Shown: in pieces, positions 9,781 through 19,093 of the stretch
Numbering within the stretch: the first letter of the stretch is position 1
How the letters are laid out: every line of letters begins with the position of its first letter
Assembly: GCA_965232465.1 (NCBI GenBank)
Contig: OZ246977.1
Span: 62,001 to 126,000 of the forward strand
Origin: G965232465 sp965232465
GTDB taxonomy: Bacteria; Pseudomonadota; Alphaproteobacteria; JAQWUY01
Length of the DNA: 64,000 nucleotides
Direction: 5' to 3'
Program-made: the position numbers and the translations under genes
Notes under the pieces: generated by a model
Databases searched by the model: none
What the model saw: the letters and a program-made list of their open reading frames with translations, nothing else
What the model was told of the DNA's origin: nothing

Positions 9781-10662
9781 TTATATTTTAGTTGCAATTT
9801 TTGCCCAAAAATTATGCATTATTAATGTATTAAGGGCATTTTGTGCAGTTTTTATGCTGTTATATATTCCGAAACAACATGCTCCACTGCCTGAAATATT
9901 AACATAATCAGCGTGCGTGTTTTGTATGATATGCAGGCATTTTTGTACTTCTGGGTATAAGGATACACAAATTGGCATCAAATCGTTTTGCCCTTGCTGT
10001 AAGTATTGTATAAGGGATTTATAATCCATATTTTCCGGGGGGGGGTAAGTCGTTGAGAAAGTACCATGTGTGGCAAAATGTTTGTATATATCACCCGTCA
10101 TGACCTGTGTATGGGGAAAGGCGATGACACCAAAAAATGGGGGTAAGGAAACAGGGGCAAACACATCGCCTATACCCGTTATAAAGCCCTCTTGTTGGCG
10201 AACACACATGGGAATGTCGGCCCCCAAGGATGCCATCTGTACAGCGTCAGGAATATCGATGTTCCAAAAGCTAGATAATGCACGAATCGTACCACCGGCG
10301 TTACTAGCCCCCCCTCCAATGCCCCCCCCCACAGGCAGATTTTTTTCAATATGTACCTGACATCCATATGAAATATCCGGGCGAATCATGTGTATGGCAC
10401 GGGCAACTAAATTGTCGGTGGTATGGGGAATATGGGGGGCAAAATCGCCACTGACTGATATAGTAATTGTGCCTTGTGTATTCGGTGTAAGGGTGATTTT
10501 ATCATAAATATTGACGAACGATACCAGTGATTCAATAAGGTGATACCCTACAAATGGAGGATGGATTTTTTTCCCTGATATATGTAGGCTCAGATTTAAT
10601 TTTGCCGGTGTGTATATTTCCAAAGGTGGGGGCGTAGCAATGGGGGATGTGTATCTGTTCAC
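9781..10662 (-). CDS. ispE: 4-diphosphocytidyl-2-C-methyl-D-erythritol kinase
   Basis: GHMP-family kinase that phosphorylates CDP-ME in the non-mevalonate (MEP) isoprenoid pathway. 293 aa. N-terminal substrate region APAKLNLSLHISGK-like (YTPAKLNLSLHI), ATP loop PVGGGIGGGASNAGG at about 105-120, and the C-terminal motif VNISGSGACCFGIY. It is divergent from rpmJ; the 130-base gap holds the rpmJ promoter. Confidence 0.95.
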   Translation of the reverse strand: MNRYTSPIATPPPLEIYTPAKLNLSLHISGKKIHPPFVGYHLIESLVSFVNIYDKITLTPNTQGTITISVSGDFAPHIPHTTDNLVARAIHMIRPDISYGCQVHIEKNLPVGGGIGGGASNAGGTIRALSSFWNIDIPDAVQMASLGADIPMCVRQQEGFITGIGDVFAPVSLPPFFGVIAFPHTQVMTGDIYKHFATHGTFSTTYPPPENMDYKSLIQYLQQGQNDLMPICVSLYPEVQKCLHIIQNTHADYVNISGSGACCFGIYNSIKTAQNALNTLIMHNFWAKIATKI

Positions 10663-10727
10663 AAGATTTTTTAACCATATTTTAATTATAAAATGTTTTT
10701 AAGTGATGTATATTATCAATTAAAATG

Positions 10728-10756
10728 TTGACTTTGTCAAAAATATTTATTATAAA
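10728..10756 (+). promoter_or_regulatory. Promoter of rpmJ
   Basis: TTGACT at 10728-10733, 17-base spacer, TATAAA at 10751-10756; the rpmJ ATG follows 36 bases later. Confidence 0.7.
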
Positions 10757-10792
10757 GCGTTCAGTATTATTATTTATTTTAAGGAAAAAACA

Positions 10793-10918
10793 ATGAAAGT
10801 TGCAAGCTCATTAAAAACATTAAAAAACCGTGATAAGGATTGTCAAGTTGTCCGCCGTCGTGGTCGTGTGTATGTTATTAACAAAAAGAACCCCCGGTTT
10901 AAGGCAAGACAAGGATAA
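10793..10918 (+). CDS. rpmJ: 50S ribosomal protein L36
   Basis: 41-residue ribosomal protein. It begins MKVASSLKTLKNRDKD and ends KNPRFKARQG, the alphaproteobacterial form; the zinc-binding Cys/His set of the classical L36 is largely missing, as is common in this group. AAGGA lies 8 bases before the ATG. It has its own promoter and its own terminator (10954-10983), so it is a stand-alone unit, as usual in alphaproteobacteria. Confidence 0.95.
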   Translation: MKVASSLKTLKNRDKDCQVVRRRGRVYVINKKNPRFKARQG

Positions 10919-10953
10919 TATTCCCATACAAAGTGAATTGTTATACCATATAT

Positions 10954-10983
10954 AAAAAAGCATCCTTATTGGGAGGCTTTTTT
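10954..10983 (+). terminator. Terminator after rpmJ
   Basis: AAAAAAGCATCC pairs imperfectly with GGGAGGCTTTTTT around a short loop, leaving a T-run on the plus strand, 36 bases after the rpmJ stop. Confidence 0.65.
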
Positions 10984-11006
10984 ATTACATTCGAAGAAAG
11001 AAAAGC

Positions 11007-11711
11007 ATGAAAATTTGTATTTTGCATATTGGACATATGACCGATGCAGATAACGCCAGAAATCCCCCATCTTATATTCGATTTCAACGGGGTATTGATC
11101 CGTTTATTGATGTGGAGTGGATAAAAATTGCGGCGTTGGAAGAACCATTGCCTGAAAACCCTTATGATTTTGATGGATATTTGATTACGGGGGGAAATCA
11201 GACTGTATACGAAGATCACCCATGGCAAAACCGTTTAATGGATTTTATTCGTGTACTACACAAAGAAAAGATTCCTTTGGTTGGTGTGTGTTATGGGCAT
11301 CAGGCGATTGCCCATGCGTTGGGGGGTATTGTGGAATTATCGGAAAAAGGATATGGCATCGGTATTAAGGATTGTCAGGTGATTTATAAACCTGATTGGA
11401 TGCAGCATGCCCCTGAAACAGTAAGCCTGTATTCCATGCATAAACAACAGGTGAAAAAATTACCTGAGGGGGCAATATCCTTTTTAACCAGTGATTTTTG
11501 TAAAGAAGCGGGATTTGTGATTGGTAATCATATGTTTGCAATTCAACAGCACCCTGATTTTAATGCGGAGGTCAGTCGGGAGCTGATTGAAAAACGCCAT
11601 GACCAAATGGTTGGTATAGCCGATAAGGCTTTAAAATCATTGACCCGTCCCCATCACACAGAATTGTCCTGTCAATGGATAGCCGACTTCTTCGCACAAC
11701 ATAAGCAATAA
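11007..11711 (+). CDS. Class-I glutamine amidotransferase-like protein
   Basis: Stand-alone type-1 amidotransferase fold of the GMP-synthase-like or gamma-glutamyl hydrolase-like kind. 234 aa. Nucleophile elbow GVCYGHQAIAHALGG with Cys at 95, and the catalytic His in QQHPDF near residue 182. Members of this family act on gamma-glutamyl compounds or have unknown substrates; PuuD-like gamma-glutamyl-GABA hydrolysis is possible given the amine genes elsewhere, but nothing here proves it. The gene sits between rpmJ and a long repeat-bearing gap. Confidence 0.85.
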   Translation: MKICILHIGHMTDADNARNPPSYIRFQRGIDPFIDVEWIKIAALEEPLPENPYDFDGYLITGGNQTVYEDHPWQNRLMDFIRVLHKEKIPLVGVCYGHQAIAHALGGIVELSEKGYGIGIKDCQVIYKPDWMQHAPETVSLYSMHKQQVKKLPEGAISFLTSDFCKEAGFVIGNHMFAIQQHPDFNAEVSRELIEKRHDQMVGIADKALKSLTRPHHTELSCQWIADFFAQHKQ

Positions 11712-12516
11712 TAGTACAAGTTTATAATGATGGGCTGTATATTTATATCTTATTGTTTGTCTGTGTACATATGGGATTGATACATATAGTCAATCCGGTA
11801 TAAAATGATTCACCATAATTATACTGCACATTTTATTTTGTTGGTTATATGGTGAGTCTAAGGGGCTAACGCCCCTCGTGCGTTTGATGTGGATTTTACC
11901 ATGCTTTGCATGACAAAATACCACACGCACTCACCCCGCTCTGCACCACAATGCCACTGCGTGGCAAGCGGTTGCAACCGCATTTAGTCAATCAAATTAA
12001 ATTTAATTGACTATACTGGATTATCCGTCGATTATGCCCGTGCCCATGGGGGCATATGCCACCATGAATACAATCATAAATATGATAATACCATATGCGT
12101 ATATTTTGTGTATCATTATCCTTATCCTCTTAATTTAAAATATCCCCATAAAAAACAAGTTATAATAAGATATAGCCCATATCATGGGATTAGGTTTTGT
12201 ATGTCATATGTATACATTGTACATAAAATAAAAGTCATGTCAAGAAAAAAACATATAAAAAAAGGTGTACCCAAAAAATACATTATTTTTAGTGTTATTT
12301 TATTTTTTATCATAAGTTATATAAAAGGCAAAAAATCTATGAAAAATATGCTTGACTCCTGATATGAAATACACTATAAGACTGTACCTGTGTTTTTACA
12401 TGGGGGGTGGTTATGCGGGGGCATTGCAACATGCAGTACAAGAATAGCGTACCCACCTGCGTTGAGATAGGGGATAGGCCCCTGTTTAGCATAAAATTTA
12501 TAAAGGACATTAATAT
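11712..12516. other. 805-base gap before rpsM with a palindromic repeat, no supported gene
   Basis: Contains palindromic repeat copy A (11785-12015) and then about 500 bases of AT-rich sequence. A possible 84-codon frame at 12108-12362 is very Lys/Ile/Tyr-rich with no ribosome-binding site or family resemblance, and is not supported. Normally secY and adk would lie directly before rpsM; neither is here. Confidence 0.6.
11785..12015 (+). repeat. Palindromic MITE-like repeat, copy A (complete)
   Basis: About 231 bp bounded by TATAGTCAAT at 11785-11794 and its exact inverse ATTGACTATA at 12006-12015. The interior is full of nested inverted repeats: GTGAG with CTCAC, GTGCGT with ACGCAC, TGGATTTTACCATG around CTTTG, GCCACTGCGTGGC and GCGGTTGCAACCGC. 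Other copies lie at 18855-19068, 28286-28505 (inverted) and, partly, 63752-63820. No ORF. Confidence 0.8.
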
Positions 12517-12885
12517 ATGGCTCGTATATCTGGTGTAAATATCCCAACTGACAAACGGGTGGCGGTATCACTAACATACATTTATGGTATCGGTTCGACA
12601 GTGGCAAAAGAAATTTGTGCCAAAGCCGACATCGGTGAATTAGAACGCATCAAGGATTTATCTGATGAAAAATTAACAAAGATTCGTGAAATTATCGACA
12701 CAGATTACATGGTCGAAGGGGATTTACGGCGTAAAGTATCTCTGGATATTAAACGCCTGTTGGATTTGGGTTGTTATCGGGGTTTACGACATCGTAAACG
12801 CTTGCCTGTACGGGGACAACGCACCAAAACAAACGCCCGTACCCGTAAGGGTAAATCTGTTCCAATTGCTGGTAAAAAGAAATAA
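12517..12885 (+). CDS. rpsM: 30S ribosomal protein S13
   Basis: 122 aa, normal length, from MARISGVNIPTDKRV to the basic tail RGQRTKTNARTRKGK. S13 sits in the head of the small subunit and contacts tRNA and 23S RNA (bridge B1). AAAGGA lies before the ATG. It is first in the surviving rpsM-rpsK-rpoA block. Confidence 0.98.
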   Translation: MARISGVNIPTDKRVAVSLTYIYGIGSTVAKEICAKADIGELERIKDLSDEKLTKIREIIDTDYMVEGDLRRKVSLDIKRLLDLGCYRGLRHRKRLPVRGQRTKTNARTRKGKSVPIAGKKK

Positions 12886-12901
12886 GGAAAGGGCGTAAAT
12901 A

Positions 12902-13288
12902 ATGGCAAGAGCACCTATTCGTAAACGGCGTGAAAAAAAGAATGTTGTCGCAGGCGTGGCACATATCAATTCCACATTTAATAATACTATGATTACTATT
13001 ACTGATATAAAGGGCAATGTAATTTCTTGGTCTTCTGCGGGGATGCAGGGATTTAAAGGATCCAGAAAATCCACACCTTATGCGGCACAAATTGCGGCGG
13101 AAGATGCGGGTAAAAAAGCCCAAGAACATGGTATCAAAAGTCTTGAAGTCAATGTAAAAGGTCCTGGTTCTGGTCGTGAATCAGCTCTGCGGGCATTACA
13201 TGCCCTGGGCATTGCAATTACGACAATTCGTGATGTAACACCTATTCCACACAATGGATGTCGTCCCCGTAAACGCCGTCGTGTATAA
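12902..13288 (+). CDS. rpsK: 30S ribosomal protein S11
   Basis: 128 aa, with HINSTFNNTMITITD, the S11 signature VKGPGSGRESALRAL and a C-terminal PIPHNGCRPRKRRRV. S11 forms the platform at the mRNA exit channel. It starts 16 bases after rpsM, in one operon with rpsM and rpoA. Confidence 0.98.
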   Translation: MARAPIRKRREKKNVVAGVAHINSTFNNTMITITDIKGNVISWSSAGMQGFKGSRKSTPYAAQIAAEDAGKKAQEHGIKSLEVNVKGPGSGRESALRALHALGIAITTIRDVTPIPHNGCRPRKRRRV

Positions 13289-13423
13289 TTGGGGGGCTTT
13301 CCATAAACCCACAAGCATTTGTATTGTTCGGGTGCCATGGGGTCTTATGTGTGTATAAAGGTATTGTCAACCTATAACATGGGGACGAATGGATGGTTCC
13401 CATACAATTCAAGGAGTATATTT

Positions 13424-14464
13424 ATGACAGAAAACACTATTCACAAAAACGATCAAAAAAACTGGCGAGAATTGATTAAACCGGACAGTTTGATCATGTC
13501 CGCAGGGATTAACCCAAACCGTAATGCAACTTTTGTTGCCGAACCCTTGGAACGAGGTTTTGGTTTAACCTTAGGTAACGCCCTTCGTCGGGTGTTGTTG
13601 TCGTCCCTACAAGGGGCGGCGGTAAAGGGCATTCATATTCAAGGGGTATTGCATGAATTTTCCAATATCGCCGGTGTCAAAGAAGATGTAACCGATATTG
13701 TTTTGAATGTAAAAGCCTTGGCAATCAGCATGAAAGACTTGACCGATAAACGCATGTCGTTATCTGCGGTGGGACCATGTGAAGTAACCGCTGATCACAT
13801 CGAATTACCAGGGGATGTGGAAATTAAGAATCCTGATTTGGTCATTTGCACCTTGGAAGAGGGGGCAAAAATTAACATCGATTTTATTATTGGTCGTGGT
13901 AAAGGATATGTATCGGCGGCAAAAAATCGCACAGAGGATTCCCCCATCGGCTTTATTCCTGTGGATTCCATATTTTCACCCGTACGGCAGGTATCATACA
14001 AAGTGGAAAATACCCGTGTGGGGGAAAACACCGATTATGATAAGTTGTCCATGAAGGTCGAAACCAATGGTGTTATTATCCCCGAACGTGCAATTGAATT
14101 GGCGGCACGGATTTTACAAGACCAATTGCAATCCTTTATTAATTTTGAAGATCCTGATGCGTTGATTGAAGAAAAGGGTGTGGAAGAATTACCATTCAGT
14201 CCAAGTCTGTTACGCAAAGTCGAAGAATTGGAATTATCCGTGCGTTCGGCAAATTGTTTAAAAAATGCCAATATCGGATATATTGGCGAATTGGTAAAAA
14301 TGACTGAAATGGATTTGTTACGCACGCCAAATTTTGGACGGAAATCTTTGAATGAGATTAAAGAAGTGTTATCCACAATGGAATTATCACTGGGTATGCA
14401 GGTGGATAATTTCCCCCCAGAAAACATCGAAGAATTGGCAAAACGAGTCGAAGATATTTACTAA
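13424..14464 (+). CDS. rpoA: DNA-directed RNA polymerase alpha subunit
   Basis: 346 aa. The frame extends upstream to 13319, but AAGGAG lies just before the ATG at 13424 and the N-terminal domain begins here. Alpha-NTD at about 1-240 (VAEPLERGFGLTLGNALRRVLLSSLQGAA; dimerisation), linker, and alpha-CTD at about 260-325 with the helix-hairpin-helix region (ANIGYIGELVKMTEMDLLRTPNFGRKSLNEI). There is a 135-base gap after rpsK. Unusually, rplQ does not follow; a strong terminator does. Confidence 0.98.
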   Translation: MTENTIHKNDQKNWRELIKPDSLIMSAGINPNRNATFVAEPLERGFGLTLGNALRRVLLSSLQGAAVKGIHIQGVLHEFSNIAGVKEDVTDIVLNVKALAISMKDLTDKRMSLSAVGPCEVTADHIELPGDVEIKNPDLVICTLEEGAKINIDFIIGRGKGYVSAAKNRTEDSPIGFIPVDSIFSPVRQVSYKVENTRVGENTDYDKLSMKVETNGVIIPERAIELAARILQDQLQSFINFEDPDALIEEKGVEELPFSPSLLRKVEELELSVRSANCLKNANIGYIGELVKMTEMDLLRTPNFGRKSLNEIKEVLSTMELSLGMQVDNFPPENIEELAKRVEDIY

Positions 14465-14520
14465 TATCGTATAAAACCAGAAATCCCCCTAAGCCCTTAA
14501 AAAAATAACTATTCAAAAGT

Positions 14521-14559
14521 AAAAGTCCATACAGTATTTATACTTATATGGACTTTTTT
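14521..14559. terminator. Bidirectional terminator between rpoA and formate dehydrogenase
   Basis: Perfect 11-bp arms AAAAGTCCATA (14521-14531) and TATGGACTTTT (14547-14557) with an A-run on one side and a T-run on the other, so it serves both the plus-strand rpoA and the minus-strand dehydrogenase that converge on it. Confidence 0.85.
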
Positions 14560-14591
14560 GGTTTTCTGTGTGTCTTAAATTTAATGCCCAC

Positions 14592-15788
14592 TTATGTTGT
14601 ATATTTTTGGGCTTCGCTGGAACCATCGGTGGCGTTGCCTTCGCTGTATGAGTGGGCACCTGCACCAGCAAGTTTGCCATTGGTTACGATTTGGTATTCA
14701 TTTCGCAACGATTTTCCTGCAAAGAAGCATTCCAATATTTCACGGGTACCTGCTGCGTAACGGGTTTGTGCCGATAATGTTGACCCTGATGTATGGGGGG
14801 TCATGCCGTGGTGGGGCATAGTACGCCATATATGGTCATTTGGGGCGGGTTGTGGGAACCATACATCCCCTGCATAGCCACTTAATTGTCCAGATTCTAA
14901 CGCACGAACAATCGCTTCACGGTCGCAAATTTTGCCCCGTGCGGTGTTGATTAAATATGCCCCTTGTTTCATCTTGTCAATCATCGTATCATCAAATAAA
15001 TGTTCGGTTTCCGGGTGCAAGGGGCAATTGATAGTCACCACATCACATAGCCCCACCATAGATTCAACGCAATTATGATAGGTTAAGTTTAATTCTTGTT
15101 CAATATCCGCAGGCAAGCGATGGCGGTCAAAATAATGTAAATGCACATCAAAAGGCTTTAATTTCCGCAATACCGACAGCCCAATACGCCCCGCCGCAAC
15201 AGTCCCCACATGCATACCTTCTAAATCGTATGAGCGTTTTACCGCATCGGCAATATTCCACCCCCCTGATTTGGCGATAGCATGTTGTGTGTGGTAATCC
15301 CGTACCATAGATAAAATCATCATCACCACATGTTCTGACACGGAAATAGAATTACAGAATGTTACTTCCGCCACATCCACATTGTATTCAGCGGCGGCTT
15401 CTAAGTTCACATGGTCGGATCCGATACCGGCGGTAATAGCCAATTTTAAATTTTTGGCTTTTTCAATCAGCGGTCGGGTTAAATAAAACGGCCAAAAGGG
15501 TTGTGAAATCACCACATCTGCGTCGACTATTTCCCGTGCAGCCACTGAGTTGTCCCCATCTTTATCTGCGGTTACAACCAATTCATGCCCTTGCGATTCC
15601 AAGAACTTTCTAAGCCCTAATTCCCCAGAAACACAACCTAGTAATTCCCCCGGTGTAAAATCAATTGCCTTTGGGGATGGCAATGTTGTACCATCGGGGT
15701 ATGTACCCAACTTAGGTAAATCTTTCAAGGCATATCGTGTTGGCATGCCACCGGTGGGATCGTCATAAAGTACACATAATATTTTCAT
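14592..15788 (-). CDS. fdh: NAD-dependent formate dehydrogenase
   Basis: Oxidises formate to CO2 with NAD+; cofactor-free D-2-hydroxyacid dehydrogenase superfamily. 398 aa, like Pseudomonas/Moraxella FDH. Diagnostic segments: ISQPFWPFYLT, AGIGSDHVNLEAA, the NAD-binding TVAAGRIGLSVLRKLKPFD, CPLHPETEH, and the catalytic His region DHIWRTMPHHGMTPHTSG. Start: an ATG at 15794 is only one base from AAGGAG, while the ATG at 15788 has a 7-base spacing and is preferred. Last of three minus-strand genes; the 195-base gap to the deacylase may hold its own promoter. Confidence 0.95.
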   Translation of the reverse strand: MKILCVLYDDPTGGMPTRYALKDLPKLGTYPDGTTLPSPKAIDFTPGELLGCVSGELGLRKFLESQGHELVVTADKDGDNSVAAREIVDADVVISQPFWPFYLTRPLIEKAKNLKLAITAGIGSDHVNLEAAAEYNVDVAEVTFCNSISVSEHVVMMILSMVRDYHTQHAIAKSGGWNIADAVKRSYDLEGMHVGTVAAGRIGLSVLRKLKPFDVHLHYFDRHRLPADIEQELNLTYHNCVESMVGLCDVVTINCPLHPETEHLFDDTMIDKMKQGAYLINTARGKICDREAIVRALESGQLSGYAGDVWFPQPAPNDHIWRTMPHHGMTPHTSGSTLSAQTRYAAGTREILECFFAGKSLRNEYQIVTNGKLAGAGAHSYSEGNATDGSSEAQKYTT

Positions 15789-15983
15789 ATTCATTCTCCT
15801 TATATATTAATATTTCAACTCTACATGTACCATTATACAATATTATAATGATGTTAGGGATTTTAATTTTTTTTATGTAATACCTGCTAAAAAGTAATCT
15901 TTAAGAGTATGTAACCAATAAAACAGATGAATGTTAGGGATTGCCGATAAATTGCCCCTTGCCACACAATTTTGCCCTGTTTA

Positions 15984-17156
15984 TTATAGATTTTCTGATA
16001 TATGGGCTGTTTTCATCCATGTGATGGTATTATCAAAAAAATGTATCCCTTGTTGTATCTGGGATACAGCAATATATTCATCAGGTATGTGCCCCTGTGC
16101 CATGTTTCCCACGCCCAATATAATGGTTGGTATACCATATGCGTGGAATAATCCGCCTTCGGTACCAAAACTTACTTTGGTGGTGGGGGTGTTTGGGTGT
16201 GCACACAGTGTATCAGAAATTTGCTTTATGGGGGCATTGGTGTCTGTGGATAAGGGGGGATACGCACTTATTACATCCATAGCAATTTGTGTACCATAGG
16301 TGTGTTCTAAATCTGTTACATAGTATGTGATTTTGTCATATAATGCATCGATTTCAGATTGATAACTGCTTCTGATTTCAAATGAAAGTGTTGCTTGGTC
16401 TGGTACAATATTTAATGCAGTCCCCCCCTGTATCATGCCCGTTTGCAAGGTTGCATATGGTGGGATTGACAAAGGGTCTTGGACACCATTTTTGATACAG
16501 TCGTGCATAAGATTTTCGATATATGTGATAATTCGACTGGCAATATGTATGGCGTTAATACCATCCATACAACATGCGGAATGACAAGATTTTCCCATCA
16601 CTATAACTTTAACCCCCATTTTTCCTTTGTGTCCCAATACAGGTTTCATTTCAGTGGGTTCCCCCACAAAACAATAGGCGGGGGCAACGGGTATTAATTT
16701 AGGGAATTTTGCAATCATATGCGGGATACCTTGACAGCCGATTTCTTCATCGTAAGATAAACATATATACACAGGTGTATGGGTGGCATGGGCGGTTTTT
16801 GCCAAAGTATCTGCATGGGTGAGCAACAAGGCGATATACCCTTTCATATCCGTTGTACCCCGTCCATACCATTTATCGCCCACATCGGTTAATTCGAAGG
16901 GGGGATATGACCAATCCTGCCCTTTCACTGGTACCACATCCATATGGGCAGAAAACATTATTCCTGATTTTTGGATATTCCCAGCCATCGCCAAAACATT
17001 TATTTTATCTTGGCAGGGGTCAGGGATTGTATGACAGGCAAACCCTGAATCTTGCAATACTCGTACGCAGTATTCGGCAATATCACGATTTGATTTTGCA
17101 CTGACACTGGCAAAGGATACCAATTGTTTTAAGTGGGTTTTTACCGTTTGTAACAT
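15984..17156 (-). CDS. M20-family deacylase, acetylornithine deacetylase (ArgE) type
   Basis: Zn-dependent amidase, 390 aa. Metal/catalytic motifs SAHMDVVPVKGQDW, GRGTTDMKGY and SYDEEIGCQG, with the dimerisation domain between about 180 and 290. Sequence style is ArgE, which removes acetyl from N2-acetylornithine. However, it begins 22 bases after an HpaB-type monooxygenase and no other arg gene is near, so it may instead deacylate a substrate or product of that oxygenase. Family certain, substrate not. Confidence 0.85.
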   Translation of the reverse strand: MLQTVKTHLKQLVSFASVSAKSNRDIAEYCVRVLQDSGFACHTIPDPCQDKINVLAMAGNIQKSGIMFSAHMDVVPVKGQDWSYPPFELTDVGDKWYGRGTTDMKGYIALLLTHADTLAKTAHATHTPVYICLSYDEEIGCQGIPHMIAKFPKLIPVAPAYCFVGEPTEMKPVLGHKGKMGVKVIVMGKSCHSACCMDGINAIHIASRIITYIENLMHDCIKNGVQDPLSIPPYATLQTGMIQGGTALNIVPDQATLSFEIRSSYQSEIDALYDKITYYVTDLEHTYGTQIAMDVISAYPPLSTDTNAPIKQISDTLCAHPNTPTTKVSFGTEGGLFHAYGIPTIILGVGNMAQGHIPDEYIAVSQIQQGIHFFDNTITWMKTAHISENL

Positions 17157-17178
17157 TTTTTAAAGAGTCGATAATCAT

Positions 17179-18642
17179 TTACAAAGCATTTTTTGCTAAT
17201 ACATTATCGGACAACCCAGCTACATTTTTCACCAAATCCAATGGACCTTCCCAATCAAAGTTTCTGTATACTGCAGCTAAGTGTGCAAAGGGTGGGGATT
17301 GGGCAAATAACTGAAATGTTAACCGGTGTCCCGCATAATCAGAATTTACCATATCCCGGGCAAGGGCAAGCAATTTGCGTCTGTCTTCGGCAACCCAGTT
17401 GTCATTTACTGTATAAAACTTATCCAACCAAGGTTTTGTTTTTGGGTGTTCAAATGTGGATACATCCGGTGTTACGCATGTTTGTCCCCCACACAATTCA
17501 CGGGTAATTTGCATCATTTGATATAATTGTGAACATGCCAGTACACGTCCCGTATACAATAAGCTTTGATTTGGCATTACCAATCCACCAGGGGATTTTT
17601 CCGACATTTCTATGGCTGCGATTAAGTGTGCATACACGCCTTCACGATAACACGCCAGTTTTGCCAGCTTTTCTTGCACCGCCTGTTGGTGTTCCAAACC
17701 GGTTTGCTTGGCATTCCACAATGCGGTACCAATCATCATATCCGCCAATTTAATATTGCGTTGTACGAATGCAAAAGCGGAATATCTGTGTAAAGTATTA
17801 CGGATGAACGCAGCGGATTTTGTATCACGGTAAAATAATACATTTTCCCAAGGTATCAATACATTGTCAAATACAACCAAGAAGTCCACTTCGTCAAATT
17901 TATTAGACAATGGGTAATCACGGGGGTTTTTGCTACGACCGGCAAAACCTGTTCTTCCCAAGAATGTCAATCCAGAAGAATTTAAATCACAAACAAAACC
18001 AACCGCATAATCGGAATAAGCATCATTGCCCCAGTTAGCGATTGTCGGCTTGGTAAACGCTTCGTCCCCATATGCGGCCGCTGTTTCATATTTTGCCCCC
18101 CGTACGATAATACCTGCGTCTGTTTCTTTGATTGCATGTAATAACATATCAGGGTCTTTATCCTGTGGTGCCAAAGAACGATCGCCTTTTGGATCTGTGT
18201 TGGCGGATATATGAAAGGGGTCTTGTTGGACAATACGATTAATATGATTTTCAATATTTTGTGAAAATTGTGGGTTAATCTCATTCAGGGTTTCTCTGCC
18301 ATCAAACAATGACCAAATTTCCCCAATATTTTCATCACCAACCCGTGTTACAACACCATTTACATCATTCAGCAATGTATCCGTTGCCTTATACTTATCG
18401 TGCCAGTCTTGTTTGCTCTTGGGCATTTTTAAAGCGATGGAAAAGCGTTCCCCATTTTCTGCGTATGACATGATGTCTTTTGTTGCTTGTTCATGTTGCA
18501 AATCATACATTCTTGCCTTAATATTGACAACAGATTTTGTATGCGGATGCTCCGTAATATCGGTTACTTTTTCCCCATCAATCCAAATATTTCGGTTATT
18601 TTGTTTTAAATTGTCTTTGTACTGTTTACCTGTTCTGATCAT
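17179..18642 (-). CDS. 4-hydroxyphenylacetate 3-monooxygenase (HpaB) family, oxygenase component
   Basis: FADH2-utilising aromatic hydroxylase fold (acyl-CoA-dehydrogenase-like). The frame opens at 18723, but GGAG six bases before the ATG at 18642 and the family-typical N-terminus MIRTGKQYKDNL show the true start; 487 aa. Typical stretches: DPKGDRS, IVRGAKYETAAAYGDEAF, DNVLIPWENVLFYRD, and RELCGGQT near the C-terminus. The flavin reductase partner (HpaC) is not adjacent. It is in an operon with the downstream M20 deacylase. Actual substrate unknown; relatives act on 4-hydroxyphenylacetate, pyrrole-carboxylate or chlorophenols. Confidence 0.88.
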   Translation of the reverse strand: MIRTGKQYKDNLKQNNRNIWIDGEKVTDITEHPHTKSVVNIKARMYDLQHEQATKDIMSYAENGERFSIALKMPKSKQDWHDKYKATDTLLNDVNGVVTRVGDENIGEIWSLFDGRETLNEINPQFSQNIENHINRIVQQDPFHISANTDPKGDRSLAPQDKDPDMLLHAIKETDAGIIVRGAKYETAAAYGDEAFTKPTIANWGNDAYSDYAVGFVCDLNSSGLTFLGRTGFAGRSKNPRDYPLSNKFDEVDFLVVFDNVLIPWENVLFYRDTKSAAFIRNTLHRYSAFAFVQRNIKLADMMIGTALWNAKQTGLEHQQAVQEKLAKLACYREGVYAHLIAAIEMSEKSPGGLVMPNQSLLYTGRVLACSQLYQMMQITRELCGGQTCVTPDVSTFEHPKTKPWLDKFYTVNDNWVAEDRRKLLALARDMVNSDYAGHRLTFQLFAQSPPFAHLAAVYRNFDWEGPLDLVKNVAGLSDNVLAKNAL

Positions 18643-18854
18643 TTTTTTCTCCATTCTGTTGCGATTGACAATAGTGGCACATGCCCCCATTGCGGTTATA
18701 AATTGCTGTTTTAAATCAGCCATTCTTATCTTATTTTTTATGATACAAAATTATGTGGGATAAATAAAATAAAAAAATATTAAGCAATTGAAAGACAAAA
18801 GAATATTACACCATAATTTTGCGTAAAAAATATGGGGACATATAGCCCCCACAT

Positions 18855-19068
18855 ATATAATCAATCCAGTATAAAATGATTCGCTGTAATTATACTGCAC
18901 ATTTTATTTTGTTGGTTATATGGTGAGTCTAAGGGGCTAACGCCCCAGCTTCTCTGTACCTTCTTGCGTTTGATGTGGATTTACCCATGCTTCGCATGAC
19001 AAAAACCCACACGCACTCACCCCGCTCTGCACCACAATGCCACTGCGTGGCAAGCGGTTGCAACCGCT
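18855..19068 (+). repeat. Palindromic MITE-like repeat, copy B
   Basis: Closely matches copy A: shared blocks AAGGGGCTAACGCCCC, GCACATTTTATTTTGTTGG, CCACTGCGTGGCAAGCGG. Its left end reads TATAATCAAT; the right end stops after GCGGTTGCAACCGC, so the right terminal inverted repeat is lost. It fills most of the 451-base gap between the HpaB-type gene and the binding-protein gene; nothing else is seen there. Confidence 0.8.
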
Positions 19069-19093
19069 ATAAAACATTATGTTTTTATTCCGT

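Noticed and set aside
12108..12362. 84-codon frame rich in Lys, Ile and Tyr before rpsM
   Set aside because: No ribosome-binding site, no family resemblance, and the composition expected of a random frame in AT-rich DNA.
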